Assembly: GCF_934294775.1 (NCBI RefSeq)
Contig: NZ_CAKRAH010000015.1
Location: forward strand, 1 to 59,928
DNA from: an uncultured Dorea sp.
Lineage (GTDB): Bacteria > Bacillota > Clostridia > Lachnospirales > Lachnospiraceae
DNA: 59,928 nucleotides
Direction: 5' to 3'
Program-made: the position numbers and the translations under genes
The notes under the pieces: generated by a model
What the model was told of the DNA's origin: nothing
The model's input: the letters and a program-made list of their open reading frames with translations, nothing else
The model's database searches: none
In this document: positions 1 to 8,525 of the stretch, piece after piece
How the letters are laid out: each line of letters opens with the position of its first letter
Numbering within the stretch: the stretch's first letter is position 1

Positions 1-70
1 TACGGATAGAGGACTCGAACCTCTACTAACAGAGTCAGAGTCTGCTGTGCTGCCATTACACCAATCCGCA
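1..70 (-). tRNA. tRNA-Gln (CUG), 3' end cut by window edge
   Basis: The reverse strand folds as a cloverleaf. It has a 7-bp acceptor stem (TGCGGAT with ATCCGTA, one G-U), an anticodon stem GCAGA/TCTGT and loop CTCTGAC giving anticodon CUG, and a T arm with GTTCGAGTC. Base 1 is the last acceptor base, so the discriminator lies outside the window. It is identical to the copy at 264-334 over these 70 bases. Confidence 0.95.
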
Positions 71-108
71 TTAGTGTTATGTTCTGCGTTGTTCAGCGAA
101 CAAGTATT

Positions 109-136
109 ATTATACTGATTTTCCGCAAAAAGTCAA
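109..136 (-). promoter_or_regulatory. Promoter of tRNA-Gln copy 1
   Basis: On the minus strand, TTGACT (131-136), a 16-bp spacer and TATAAT (109-114) lie about 40 bp before the tRNA. The same arrangement precedes the other copy, so promoter and tRNA were duplicated as a unit. Confidence 0.8.
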
Positions 137-219
137 TAGGTTATTTTGAATTTTTCAAATTTTTTCAACAATACCGAGAACTTGCCACTGGCAACTTTTC
201 TTGCATACTTTGGTATAGC

Positions 220-253
220 AAAAAACCGAATACCTCTTAACGAAGCACCCGGT
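220..253 (-). terminator. Intrinsic terminator after tRNA-Gln copy 2
   Basis: The minus-strand RNA forms a 12-bp stem (225-236 with 242-253, several G-U pairs) and a 5-nt loop, followed by about six U. It starts 11 bp past the tRNA 3' end, so the two tRNA genes are separate transcription units. Confidence 0.75.
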
Positions 254-263
254 CTTTCAATAA

Positions 264-334
264 CTACGGATAGAGGACTCGAACCTCTACTAACAGAGTC
301 AGAGTCTGCTGTGCTGCCATTACACCAATCCGCA
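264..334 (-). tRNA. tRNA-Gln (CUG)
   Basis: Complete 71-nt tRNA with acceptor stem TGCGGAT/ATCCGTA, G73 discriminator (base 264 on this strand), anticodon CUG, and T-loop TTCGAGT. The CCA end is not encoded, as usual in Firmicutes. It is a tandem duplicate of the copy at the window start. Confidence 0.95.
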
Positions 335-381
335 TCAATATGACTTTTCTCTGTTGGTCTTAAGTTGTCCAACGAATATTT

Positions 382-409
382 ATTATACTCGTTTACAAAG
401 AAAAGTCAA
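382..409 (-). promoter_or_regulatory. Promoter of tRNA-Gln copy 2
   Basis: Minus strand TTGACT (404-409), a 16-bp spacer and TATAAT (382-387). The core and an upstream A/T-rich stretch repeat those of copy 1, while the spacer sequence has diverged. Confidence 0.8.
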
Positions 410-464
410 TAGGTATTTTTAATTTTTTCAAATTTTTTCAATTTGGATTTTTCAAAGCCCCTGC

Positions 465-1784
465 TTATTTTCCTTTTTTTCTGTACCACCGATAAAATCC
501 AAATGCCAGCACCAGACAGCAGCTCTCAGCAATCACCGGTGCCCACCAGATTGCCTCACCGCCAAATACCGCCGTAAGGAACACCAGACTGATCACCAGC
601 GCAACCAGACTTCTTGTAAGCGAGATCATCGTTGCAAAGCCTGCCCTTTCCACAGAAGTAAAATATCCTCCCAGAACCACATTAAGTCCCGCAAGCAGGA
701 AAGAAAGGATAAAAATGCGGAATACCTTCACTGAATATGTGATCAGAGATGCTTCACTCTCTTTCAAAAACAATCTTACAATGCCTCCCGCTCCCGCATA
801 ACATACGATCACCGCTCCTACGGAACCCACCAGCGCCGCCGTGATTCCGTATTTCAAAAGCTTCTTATATTTTACCGGTTCATTTTTCCCGTAATAGTAG
901 CTGATCAATGGCTGCGATCCCTGCGCAATGCCAGCCATGGACATGACAACAATTGTATTCACATACGAGATGATCGTGTAGCTTACCAGCGCATATTCCC
1001 CGATATATTTCAGAATTGCCTGATTAAAAAAGAAGATAATTATACCACTTGAGAATTCCGTCACACCGGACGACATTCCATTACGGATCTGACGCAGGAT
1101 TTCCGATGGCATCAGATGGAATTTCGCGAATTTTATCGTTCCTTTCGGACCAAGGAAATGCCACAGATACAAGATGATCACTGCAGCCTGCGAAATTCCC
1201 GTCGCAAATGCAGCTCCCCAGACCCCTTTATGCAATACCATGACCAGAATATAATCCAGAATACAATTTAGGACTGCTCCCGAAGTCACATAGATCGTTG
1301 CAAGCTTGGGATAACCATCTGTCTTGATCAAGGTCTCAAATGAATATGACAGGATGTATGCCAGTGAAAACGGTGCAATCGTTCCGATATAGGTTTTTGC
1401 ATACGGAAGAATGTTATCCGTAGCTCCTAAAAATCTTGCAAATGGTTCCAGAAACAGCGTGACCAAAATTGTGATCAGAACCGACAAGATACATAGGAGA
1501 ACAACATTCTGGGTAAATACTTCATTTGCCCTTTTTTTCTCTCCCTGTCCCAGAAAAATTGCCACAATCGTCGAATTTCCCACCGCAAACAGGATCGAGA
1601 TAGAAAACAGTCCTGTCGTAAACGGCATGGAGATGTTCACTGCTGTCAGCGCTACCTCCGATACACCTCTGGCCACGAAGATACCATCTACCATCGTATA
1701 GAGTGAGAATACCCACTGTGCGATGATCGATGGGATGATAAAACGTAAAAAATCACTTTTTAAAGACTTTCCCTCAAGTCTCAT
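465..1784 (-). CDS. MATE family efflux transporter
   Basis: A 439-residue polytopic membrane protein of usual MATE length, with about 12 predicted helices and two internally related halves. The N-terminus (FLRFIIPSIIAQWVFSLYTM, then DGIFVARGVS) is typical of the DinF/NorM-like group common in Clostridia. The family exports cationic drugs or metabolites using Na+ or H+; the substrate here cannot be told. It is transcribed divergently from a MerR regulator, and its promoter carries a MerR-type operator, so induction by a ligand of that regulator is likely. The start gives a normal N-terminus just before helix 1. Confidence 0.9.
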   Translation of the reverse strand: MRLEGKSLKSDFLRFIIPSIIAQWVFSLYTMVDGIFVARGVSEVALTAVNISMPFTTGLFSISILFAVGNSTIVAIFLGQGEKKRANEVFTQNVVLLCILSVLITILVTLFLEPFARFLGATDNILPYAKTYIGTIAPFSLAYILSYSFETLIKTDGYPKLATIYVTSGAVLNCILDYILVMVLHKGVWGAAFATGISQAAVIILYLWHFLGPKGTIKFAKFHLMPSEILRQIRNGMSSGVTEFSSGIIIFFFNQAILKYIGEYALVSYTIISYVNTIVVMSMAGIAQGSQPLISYYYGKNEPVKYKKLLKYGITAALVGSVGAVIVCYAGAGGIVRLFLKESEASLITYSVKVFRIFILSFLLAGLNVVLGGYFTSVERAGFATMISLTRSLVALVISLVFLTAVFGGEAIWWAPVIAESCCLVLAFGFYRWYRKKGK

Positions 1785-1841
1785 GAATAAAACCTCATTT
1801 CTTTTTGCTTATTTCTTTTTCCCTGTTTTTCTTTCATTTAT

Positions 1842-1872
1842 ACTCTAAACCCTGGTATAATACTAAGGTCAA
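1842..1872 (-). promoter_or_regulatory. MerR-type promoter/operator of the MATE gene
   Basis: On the minus strand, TTGACC (1867-1872) and TAGAGT (1842-1847) are separated by 19 bp, the over-long spacer that MerR activators correct by DNA distortion. An imperfect palindrome fills the spacer (1849-1869; ACCnTnGTA-type half sites). It lies between the MATE gene and the divergent merR-like gene. Confidence 0.75.
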
Positions 1873-1923
1873 GCACTATATTTTTTATCAATTTTTTTTA
1901 TCAAACTTCATCAGGTAAAACAT

Positions 1924-2724
1924 ATGAAACAATTTTACAAAATTAACGAAATATCCAAACTATACAATATCGGTCCGGATTCCCTGCGTTATTATGAAAA
2001 ACTGGGACTTCTGACCCCAATGCGCGGACAAAATAATTACCGTCTCTATACCCTGGATGATCTCTGGCGGCTGAACATCATCCGCGACCTGAGACGGCTT
2101 GGATTTCCCATGGAAAAAATACATAAATATATCAACAACCGGAACGTAGAAAATACGCAAAAACTTCTGGAAGAAGAATTAGATGCTATTCATCTGCAGA
2201 TTCAGGAATTGCAAAAGCTCCAAAAAAGTGTAGAAGAACGGTTACAGACATTATCAGGTGCAAAAGAACAGACACTATGCAAGATCCGTCTGCAAACTTT
2301 TCCAGACCGTTATTGCCATACACTAGATACTCCTTACCACACAGATGAGGAAATGGATTTTCTGGTAAAACAATTGTTAAGCCAAAACACAGAGAATCTC
2401 TATATCATCAGCAATCATAATATCGGCTCTTTTCTTCCATTGGAAGAAACCAAAAAAGGATGCTATGAGAATTATTCGGGTGTATTTATCATTGACAGTT
2501 CAGGAAATTACTGTCTGGAGGGCGGCACTTATCTTACCTTTACTTATGCCGGAGACTACCGGCAGAATGCTACTTATATTCCCGAACTTTTAAACTATGC
2601 AGCAGAACACGGATTTATTCCGGACAGCCCCCTTCTTGAGCTGATCTGGGTGGATAATCATCAGTCTGCGGATATTTCAGAACATATTACAGAACTTCAG
2701 CTGAGAGTGCTTCCCAAAAACTAA
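1924..2724 (+). CDS. MerR family transcriptional regulator with C-terminal effector-binding domain
   Basis: 266 residues. The N-terminal winged helix-turn-helix (about residues 4-72) contains the MerR signature RYYEKLGLLTP and an arginine-rich second motif. A coiled coil follows (about 75-120), and then a C-terminal half (about 125-266) of the size of a GyrI/BltR-like ligand domain. It is divergent from the MATE exporter, whose promoter has the 19-bp spacer. It probably activates that exporter on binding a small molecule. The ligand is unknown. Confidence 0.88.
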   Translation: MKQFYKINEISKLYNIGPDSLRYYEKLGLLTPMRGQNNYRLYTLDDLWRLNIIRDLRRLGFPMEKIHKYINNRNVENTQKLLEEELDAIHLQIQELQKLQKSVEERLQTLSGAKEQTLCKIRLQTFPDRYCHTLDTPYHTDEEMDFLVKQLLSQNTENLYIISNHNIGSFLPLEETKKGCYENYSGVFIIDSSGNYCLEGGTYLTFTYAGDYRQNATYIPELLNYAAEHGFIPDSPLLELIWVDNHQSADISEHITELQLRVLPKN

Positions 2725-2733
2725 CCCGAAAAA

Positions 2734-2787
2734 CGGCCGGTATTCATATACGCTGTCTTTCCGCATATGAATACCGGCCGGCTTTTT
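2734..2787 (+). terminator. Intrinsic terminator after the MerR gene
   Basis: A 16-bp perfect stem (2734-2749 with 2765-2780) and a 15-nt loop, followed by GCTTTTT. A short A-run precedes it, so it may also stop minus-strand transcripts from dapL. Confidence 0.9.
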
Positions 2788-2840
2788 ATATTATATTCGT
2801 GACTGTTATCAAAGATTGATTCTCTTAATTCTTCGAAATA

Positions 2841-4055
2841 TTACATCTTCTTAATTCTTTCAATTGCTGCAACTGTGTTCTCATAAGTTCCGAATGCAGT
2901 CAGACGGAAGTATCCTTCTCCGCTTGGTCCGAATCCTGATCCAGGAGTACCTACTACATTGGCTTTATCAAGCAGATAATCGAAGAAATCCCATGATGTC
3001 ATTCCCTTTGGTGTCTCCAGCCAGATGTATGGTGCATTGACACCACCTGATACATTGTATCCGGCATCTTTCAGTCCTTCTTTGATTACTTTTGCATTAT
3101 TCATGTAATAAGCAACCTGAGCACTTAACTGCTCTTTTCCAGCTTCTGAATATACAGCTTCTCCTGCCTTCTGGATAATGTAAGATGTTCCGTTGAATTT
3201 CGTTCCGTGACGTCTTGCCCACAGAGAATGTAACATCACATCTCCTGACTTGATGTCTTTTGGAATTACAGTTGCACTCAGACGTACACCTGTGAATCCT
3301 GCATTCTTAGAGAAACTTCTGATCTCGATCGCACAGGTTCTTGCACCGTCACACTCATAAATAGAATGTGGTACTTCTTTTTCTGAAATATATGCTTCAT
3401 AAGCTGCATCGTAGATGATCACAGCTCCGACCTTATTGGCATAGTCTACCCATGTCTGCAGCTGTTCTCTTGTTACAGTAGAACCTGTCGGGTTGTTCGG
3501 GAAACACAGATAGATGATATCTGGTGTCTCTTTTGGAATCTCCGGTGCAAAGTTTGTCTCTTTTGTACAAGGCATATAGATGACATTGCTCCATGTTCCT
3601 GTTGCCGCATCATATGTACCTGTACGTCCTGCCATAACATTTGTATCTACATAAACCGGATATACTGGGTCACATACAGCGATCTTGCTGTCTTTTGAAA
3701 AGATCTCCTGGATATTACCACAATCCTCTTTTGCTCCATCAGAAATGAAAATCTCATCTGCCTTGATGTCACATCCTTTTGCCTGGTAATCATTCTTAGC
3801 CATAGCACTTCTTAAGAATTCATATCCAAGATCCGGTGCATATCCGTGGAACGTATCTGCATGGGCCATCTCATCCACTGCTCCGTGCAATGCATCAATA
3901 ATTGCCGGTGCCAGAGGCTGTGTTACATCACCGATACTTAACTTAATAATCTCAGCTTCCGGATGTGCTGCCTGATATTCACGCTGTTTTCTTGCTACTG
4001 TTGAAAACAGATAGCTTCCTGGTAACTTCAAATAATCCTGGTTTACTTTAAACAT
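2841..4055 (-). CDS. dapL: LL-diaminopimelate aminotransferase
   Basis: 404 residues, full length for DapL. It converts tetrahydrodipicolinate directly to LL-diaminopimelate with glutamate as donor, for lysine and peptidoglycan synthesis, bypassing the succinylase and acetylase routes. The PLP-binding lysine is K250 in SFSKNAGFTGVR. PNNPTG (about residues 186-191) and YDAAYEAY (about 215-222) are the usual fold-type I contacts. It lies 4 bp downstream of dapF, so the pair forms an operon performing consecutive steps. Confidence 0.95.
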   Translation of the reverse strand: MFKVNQDYLKLPGSYLFSTVARKQREYQAAHPEAEIIKLSIGDVTQPLAPAIIDALHGAVDEMAHADTFHGYAPDLGYEFLRSAMAKNDYQAKGCDIKADEIFISDGAKEDCGNIQEIFSKDSKIAVCDPVYPVYVDTNVMAGRTGTYDAATGTWSNVIYMPCTKETNFAPEIPKETPDIIYLCFPNNPTGSTVTREQLQTWVDYANKVGAVIIYDAAYEAYISEKEVPHSIYECDGARTCAIEIRSFSKNAGFTGVRLSATVIPKDIKSGDVMLHSLWARRHGTKFNGTSYIIQKAGEAVYSEAGKEQLSAQVAYYMNNAKVIKEGLKDAGYNVSGGVNAPYIWLETPKGMTSWDFFDYLLDKANVVGTPGSGFGPSGEGYFRLTAFGTYENTVAAIERIKKM

Positions 4056-4059
4056 CTTC

Positions 4060-4908
4060 TTACTCCTTTATCTCTGTAATGTCTATCACGCCGTCGAATA
4101 CAACTTTTGCAGGTCCTGTCATAAATACACGGTCCTTTTCTTTGTCCCATTCGATCTGCAAATCTCCACCTAATAATTTTACCGTAACTTGCGTATCTGT
4201 CAAGTTATTTAATATACTTGCTACTGCCACGGCACATGCCCCGGTTCCACATGCAAGTGTTTCACCTGAACCACGTTCCCATACACGCATCTCTACGGTA
4301 TGTCTGTCAATGCAGCGTACGAACTCTGTATTAATGCGCTTTGGAAATCTCTCATGATTTTCGAATTTTGGTCCGATTGTTTCCAGATCCAGATTTTTTA
4401 CATCATCCACATAGATAACTGTATGTGGATTTCCCATGGATACACCTGTCATACGGTATTCTTTTCCATCCACTTCAATCGGCTCATCGAGCACCTGTTC
4501 ATTGTCTGATACAATCGGAATCAATTCTGCCTTAAGCTCTGGTTTTCCCATATCTACTTTGACCAGCGCAACTTTTCCATCTTCCACTGTAAGATCCAGG
4601 TACTTGATTCCTCCAAGTGTCTCTACCGAAATCTGTGTCTTATCGGTAAGTCCGTAATCATAGACATATTTTGCCACACAACGGATTCCGTTTCCACACA
4701 TTTCACCACGGGAACCGTCTGCATTATACATCTCCATCTCAAAGTCGGCTACTTTTGACGGATTGATCATAATCAGTCCATCTGATCCGATTCCAAAATG
4801 TCTGTCACTGACGAATCTGGCCACTGCCGGTGGATTGTCTATCTTTTCCTCAAAGCAGTTCACATAGACATAATCATTGCCCAGTCCATGCATTTTTGTA
4901 AATTTCAT
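4060..4908 (-). CDS. dapF: Diaminopimelate epimerase
   Basis: 282 residues. It interconverts LL- and meso-diaminopimelate using two cysteines as acid and base. C71 lies in MCGNGIRC and C220 in ACGTGACAVA, the two expected catalytic positions. The N-terminus KMHGLGNDYVYVN is the standard DapF opening. It precedes dapL by 4 bp. An ANTAR regulator and glnA lie upstream on the same strand, so nitrogen status may influence readthrough into this pair, which is inference. Confidence 0.96.
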   Translation of the reverse strand: MKFTKMHGLGNDYVYVNCFEEKIDNPPAVARFVSDRHFGIGSDGLIMINPSKVADFEMEMYNADGSRGEMCGNGIRCVAKYVYDYGLTDKTQISVETLGGIKYLDLTVEDGKVALVKVDMGKPELKAELIPIVSDNEQVLDEPIEVDGKEYRMTGVSMGNPHTVIYVDDVKNLDLETIGPKFENHERFPKRINTEFVRCIDRHTVEMRVWERGSGETLACGTGACAVAVASILNNLTDTQVTVKLLGGDLQIEWDKEKDRVFMTGPAKVVFDGVIDITEIKE

Positions 4909-4979
4909 ATATTTTTCTCCTTTATTTCTGCTGCAACACGCTTTTACATATATTTTCGGCGTATTTTCCTGTTCATTTA

Positions 4980-5528
4980 TTACTCTGCCATAATACTCAG
5001 AACCATCTCTGCTGTCTCTACCATATTCGTACCACTGTCCATGCTGCTCTTCTGGAGATATCTGTGGGCTTCTCCTTCTGACATGTTATTACGCGCCATC
5101 AGAAGTTCCTTTGCCCGGCGGATCGTCTCCTGCTGCTTTGGATCCCGGTTCTTTAGTTCTTTCTTTCGTTTTTTACGCCTTCTATCCATAGACTGAAGCA
5201 TCATGTTCATGGTATTCAAAAGATCATATACCTTGATCGGTGTGGAAAGACCTACCACTCCTTCCACATCCCCGCTGCTCCACTTATCCTGAGATGCCAC
5301 CAGAAGCATCTCAAACGAATCTGGTAAATATTCCCGAAGCTGTGTATACATCATATCTTTCATGCGGTATCCGCAGACTACGATTCCATCGTCCACCGTA
5401 TCCGCATAGTGCATAGCTTGTGCACCGGTGGTACACACGCCGATCACATCCATGCCCCCTCTGGCCAGCAGATTCCTGATATTCGTCGCATTATCTTTAT
5501 TCGGAAATACAACAATAATCCCTGTCAC
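4980..5528 (-). CDS. ANTAR-domain antiterminator with degenerate receiver
   Basis: 182 residues. Residues 1-115 resemble a response-regulator receiver. A basic linker (about 116-130) leads to a C-terminal ANTAR RNA-binding domain (about 130-180; QETIRRAKELLMARNNMSEGEAHRYLQ). At the expected phospho-acceptor position the sequence reads GIVVCGYRM, so the aspartate is absent and regulation is probably not by ordinary phosphorylation. ANTAR proteins bind twin hairpins in leaders and block termination. Its position 57 bp after glnA suggests control of nitrogen genes. It was not recognised as a named protein. Confidence 0.88.
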   Translation of the reverse strand: MTGIIVVFPNKDNATNIRNLLARGGMDVIGVCTTGAQAMHYADTVDDGIVVCGYRMKDMMYTQLREYLPDSFEMLLVASQDKWSSGDVEGVVGLSTPIKVYDLLNTMNMMLQSMDRRRKKRKKELKNRDPKQQETIRRAKELLMARNNMSEGEAHRYLQKSSMDSGTNMVETAEMVLSIMAE

Positions 5529-5585
5529 TCTGCCACCTCCTGTTAGATACTCTTTTGCCCGTTCCTTTTGTGTGCAAAATCCGTA

Positions 5586-6917
5586 TTACAGTAAGTGCAG
5601 GTATTTTTCAAGTTCCCAGTCTGTGATCTGGATTCTGTAATCCTGATATTCGCTTGTCTTTGCCTCAATATATTTTCTGGAAAGATCTTCTCCTAAGATT
5701 TCCTGGATAAATGTATCTTTCTGGAATTCTTTTGCAGCCTCTCTTAAGCTTCCCGGCAGTTTCTCGATTCCAAAAATTTTGCGTTCTTCATCTGTCATCT
5801 CGTATACATTGCGGTTTACGGCCTTTGGCGGCATTATCCCCTGTTTGATTCCATCCAGTCCGGCTGCCAGACATACTGCCAGGGCCAGGTATGGATTCGC
5901 TGAAGGATCCGGGTTGCGAAGCTCTACTCTTGTATATTCCCCACGTGTTCCAGGAATACGGATCAGTGGTGTACGGTTCTTTGCTGACCATGCAATGTAT
6001 ACAGGTGCCTCATAGCCAGGGATCAGACGCTTGTAAGAATTGACACTTGGATTGGTAATAAATGTCATTGCCTTCATATGCTTCATAATTCCACCGATAA
6101 AACAGTATGCCTCTTTACTTAGCCCGCATTCATCCTTTGCATCCTGGAATACATTGATTCCATCCCTGCTGATGGACATATTAAGGTGCATACCGGAACC
6201 ATTGATTCCAAACTTCGGTTTTGGCATAAATGTTGCATGTAAGCCGTGACGCTTGGCGATCGTCTTAACAACCAGCTTGAATGTCATGATATTATCTGCC
6301 GTTGTCAGTGCTTCATCATAACGGAAATCAATCTCATGCTGTGCAGGTGCTGCCTCATGATGAGAAGATTCGATTTCAAATCCCATATCTTCTAATGTCA
6401 GTACCATATCACGTCTTGCATTTTCTCCAAGGTCTAAAGGCCCCAGATCAAAATATCCGGCACTTTCATGTGAAAGAGTAGTCGGAAGTCCATCATCATC
6501 TGTATGGAATAAGAAGAATTCAAGCTCTGGTCCGACATTGAACTCATAGCCCATCTCCTTTGCATCTTCCATCACTTTCTTAAGAATATATCTTGGATCA
6601 CTCTCATACGGAGTTCCATCCGGCTTATAGACATCACAGATCAGACGTGCAACCTTTCCCTGCTGTGGTCTCCACGGAAATATCTCAAATGTATTCAGAT
6701 CCGGATACAGATACATATCCGATTCTTCCACTCTTGCAAATCCTTCGATCGATGAGCCGTCAAACATGATTTCGTTATTCAAAGCTTTATCTAACTGGCT
6801 TGTGGTAATCGCAATGTTCTTCATGGTTCCGAAAATGTCTGTAAACTGTAAGCGGATAAATCCTACATCCTCTTCTTCTACCATTCTTAATATGTCTTCT
6901 CTTGTGTAATTGTTCAT
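5586..6917 (-). CDS. glnA: Glutamine synthetase, type I
   Basis: 443 residues from the chosen start, close to the 444 of Bacillus GlnA. It makes glutamine from glutamate, ammonia and ATP. Family blocks are visible: MFDGSSIEGF near the N-terminal beta-grasp, GPELEFFLF, HHEAAPAQHEIDFRY, and NRTPLIRIPGTRGEYTRVEL. A start 17 codons upstream is open in frame, but GTGGAGGTCGGTAGA sits directly before this ATG, giving a well-spaced ribosome site, so the shorter form is preferred. The ANTAR regulator follows on the same strand. Confidence 0.96.
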   Translation of the reverse strand: MNNYTREDILRMVEEEDVGFIRLQFTDIFGTMKNIAITTSQLDKALNNEIMFDGSSIEGFARVEESDMYLYPDLNTFEIFPWRPQQGKVARLICDVYKPDGTPYESDPRYILKKVMEDAKEMGYEFNVGPELEFFLFHTDDDGLPTTLSHESAGYFDLGPLDLGENARRDMVLTLEDMGFEIESSHHEAAPAQHEIDFRYDEALTTADNIMTFKLVVKTIAKRHGLHATFMPKPKFGINGSGMHLNMSISRDGINVFQDAKDECGLSKEAYCFIGGIMKHMKAMTFITNPSVNSYKRLIPGYEAPVYIAWSAKNRTPLIRIPGTRGEYTRVELRNPDPSANPYLALAVCLAAGLDGIKQGIMPPKAVNRNVYEMTDEERKIFGIEKLPGSLREAAKEFQKDTFIQEILGEDLSRKYIEAKTSEYQDYRIQITDWELEKYLHLL

Positions 6918-7005
6918 TCTACCGACCTCCACTCGATATCTCTCTTTTTCTGGCATAACATCCGACATTGTTATCTTCTGTCATCATCTTCCTTATGCAT
7001 AGCAA

Positions 7006-8205
7006 TTACATTGCATCCACAATCTGCTGTGCAAATGCATCTAATACATCTTCCTGGTCTGCTTTTAATGCAGATTTGATAGACAGTTTCTGATCCAGAA
7101 TTGTCATATTTTTCATCTCTTCTAACTGTTTTACGATCTGCTTTCCGGCTGTTGCAGCCCATGTTCCGTTATCCATAACGGCTACCGTTCTGTTCTGTAC
7201 TGCCAGTGCCTTCATATGTGCAAGCAGATTCTCAATTGGCGGATAGATGCCTCCATTATAAGTCGGGCATGCGATCACTACGTGACTGACACGGAAGATC
7301 TCTGCGATCAATTCTGATACATCTGTCTTTGATGCATCGTATACTGCAATATTTTTGATGCCCTTTGCACCAAGCTTCGCAGCAAGTGCATCTGCTGCCT
7401 GTTCTGTATGTCCATAGATTGAACCATAGATGATTGCAACTGCCTGATCTTCCGGCTCGTATCTGCTCCATTTGTCATGCTTTTCGATAAAATAATTCAG
7501 GTTGCTTCTCCATACTGGTCCGTGAAGAGAACAGATCATCTGGATATCCAGTCCGGATGCTTTCTTTAAAAGCGCCTGTACCTGCATGCCATATTTTCCA
7601 ACAATATTGGTAAAGTATCTTCTTGCATCATCGATCCAGTCTTTTTCAAAATCCACATCATCATTGAACAAATTACCGTTCAATGCGCCAAAAGTTCCGA
7701 ATGCATCTGCTGAGAACAGGATTTTTTCAGAATCTTCATAGGAAACCATAACTTCCGGCCAGTGAACCATCGGTGCCATTACAAAGTGCAGTGTATGGCT
7801 TCCAAGTTCCAGTGTATCGCCTTCTTTTACAACTACCTGTCTTCCTTCCAGATCCGCCTCAAAGAACTGTCCGATCATCTGCATGGTTTTTGCATTTCCT
7901 ACTACCTTTGCATCCGGATATATTTCAAGGATTCTCTGGATATTCGCACAGTGGTCCGGTTCCATATGCTGCACTACGAGATAGTCAAGATTCTCCCCGT
8001 TCAGTGCATATTTTACATTTTCAATAAACTGTTCTGATGCGGATGCATCTACTGTATCCATCAGCGTATTCTTCTCATCCCTGATCAGATATGCATTATA
8101 AGATACCCCTCTTGGAATTGGAAATAAGTTCTCGAATAAATTTAATCTTCTATCATTTGCGCCTACCCAGATCACATGATCTGTTACATTTCTGGTACAC
8201 TGCAT
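7006..8205 (-). CDS. Flavodiiron protein (FprA-type A flavoprotein)
   Basis: 399 residues, with an N-terminal metallo-beta-lactamase fold holding a diiron site and a C-terminal flavodoxin domain. Iron ligands are visible in HMEPDH (about residues 80-85), VHWPE, FSADAFG and LHGPVW. The flavodoxin FMN loop is YGSIYGHTEQ (about 260). In anaerobes these enzymes reduce O2 to water, or NO to N2O, with electrons from rubredoxin or similar carriers, protecting the cell in the cytosol. No rubredoxin domain is fused. It has its own promoter and lies 88 bp upstream of glnA. Confidence 0.94.
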   Translation of the reverse strand: MQCTRNVTDHVIWVGANDRRLNLFENLFPIPRGVSYNAYLIRDEKNTLMDTVDASASEQFIENVKYALNGENLDYLVVQHMEPDHCANIQRILEIYPDAKVVGNAKTMQMIGQFFEADLEGRQVVVKEGDTLELGSHTLHFVMAPMVHWPEVMVSYEDSEKILFSADAFGTFGALNGNLFNDDVDFEKDWIDDARRYFTNIVGKYGMQVQALLKKASGLDIQMICSLHGPVWRSNLNYFIEKHDKWSRYEPEDQAVAIIYGSIYGHTEQAADALAAKLGAKGIKNIAVYDASKTDVSELIAEIFRVSHVVIACPTYNGGIYPPIENLLAHMKALAVQNRTVAVMDNGTWAATAGKQIVKQLEEMKNMTILDQKLSIKSALKADQEDVLDAFAQQIVDAM

Positions 8206-8525
8206 TGTTCATTCCTCCTGTTCACTTCTACTTAATTACTTCTTGTGTCATAATATCATATTTTACATCTTATTATCACACAAATTTTCGTCAATTACGC
8301 ATTAAATTCAGTACAAACCGAACAAATTTATGATACCTTTCATATTGAGTAGGTTTCAAACTTTGCAGAACCCGCCACCTGCGTGTGTCTGAAAAATGAA
8401 TCGTACTCCAATGTTTTCCGGCCTTTTGCCTCCTGCATCTTTATATTATTGAAATTGATGATATAATGATGCCAGAGTTAAATTCAAAAATCCTGTCTGT
8501 ACCGCAGCCAGGGAAAGGAGAACTT
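8206..8525. other. Intergenic region between flavodiiron gene and kinase gene
   Basis: This 320-bp divergent region holds the promoter of the flavodiiron gene (8267-8294, minus strand) and, near 8516, an AAAGGAG ribosome site for the kinase. A TATAAT at 8459-8464 could be the kinase -10, but no good -35 is placed for it. I see no gene or structured RNA in the remainder. Confidence 0.5.
8267..8294 (-). promoter_or_regulatory. Promoter of the flavodiiron gene
   Basis: Minus-strand TTGACG (8289-8294), a 16-bp spacer and TAAGAT (8267-8272), about 60 bp before the start codon. Confidence 0.5.

Noticed and set aside
5586..6968. Longer 460-residue start for glutamine synthetase
   Set aside because: The extra 17 codons cover the ribosome site GGAGGT and are unlike GlnA N-termini.
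6918..7005. ANTAR-target twin hairpins in the glnA leader
   Set aside because: Only a weak ATAACA/TGTTAT stem is seen, with an 8-nt loop and no second hexaloop hairpin.
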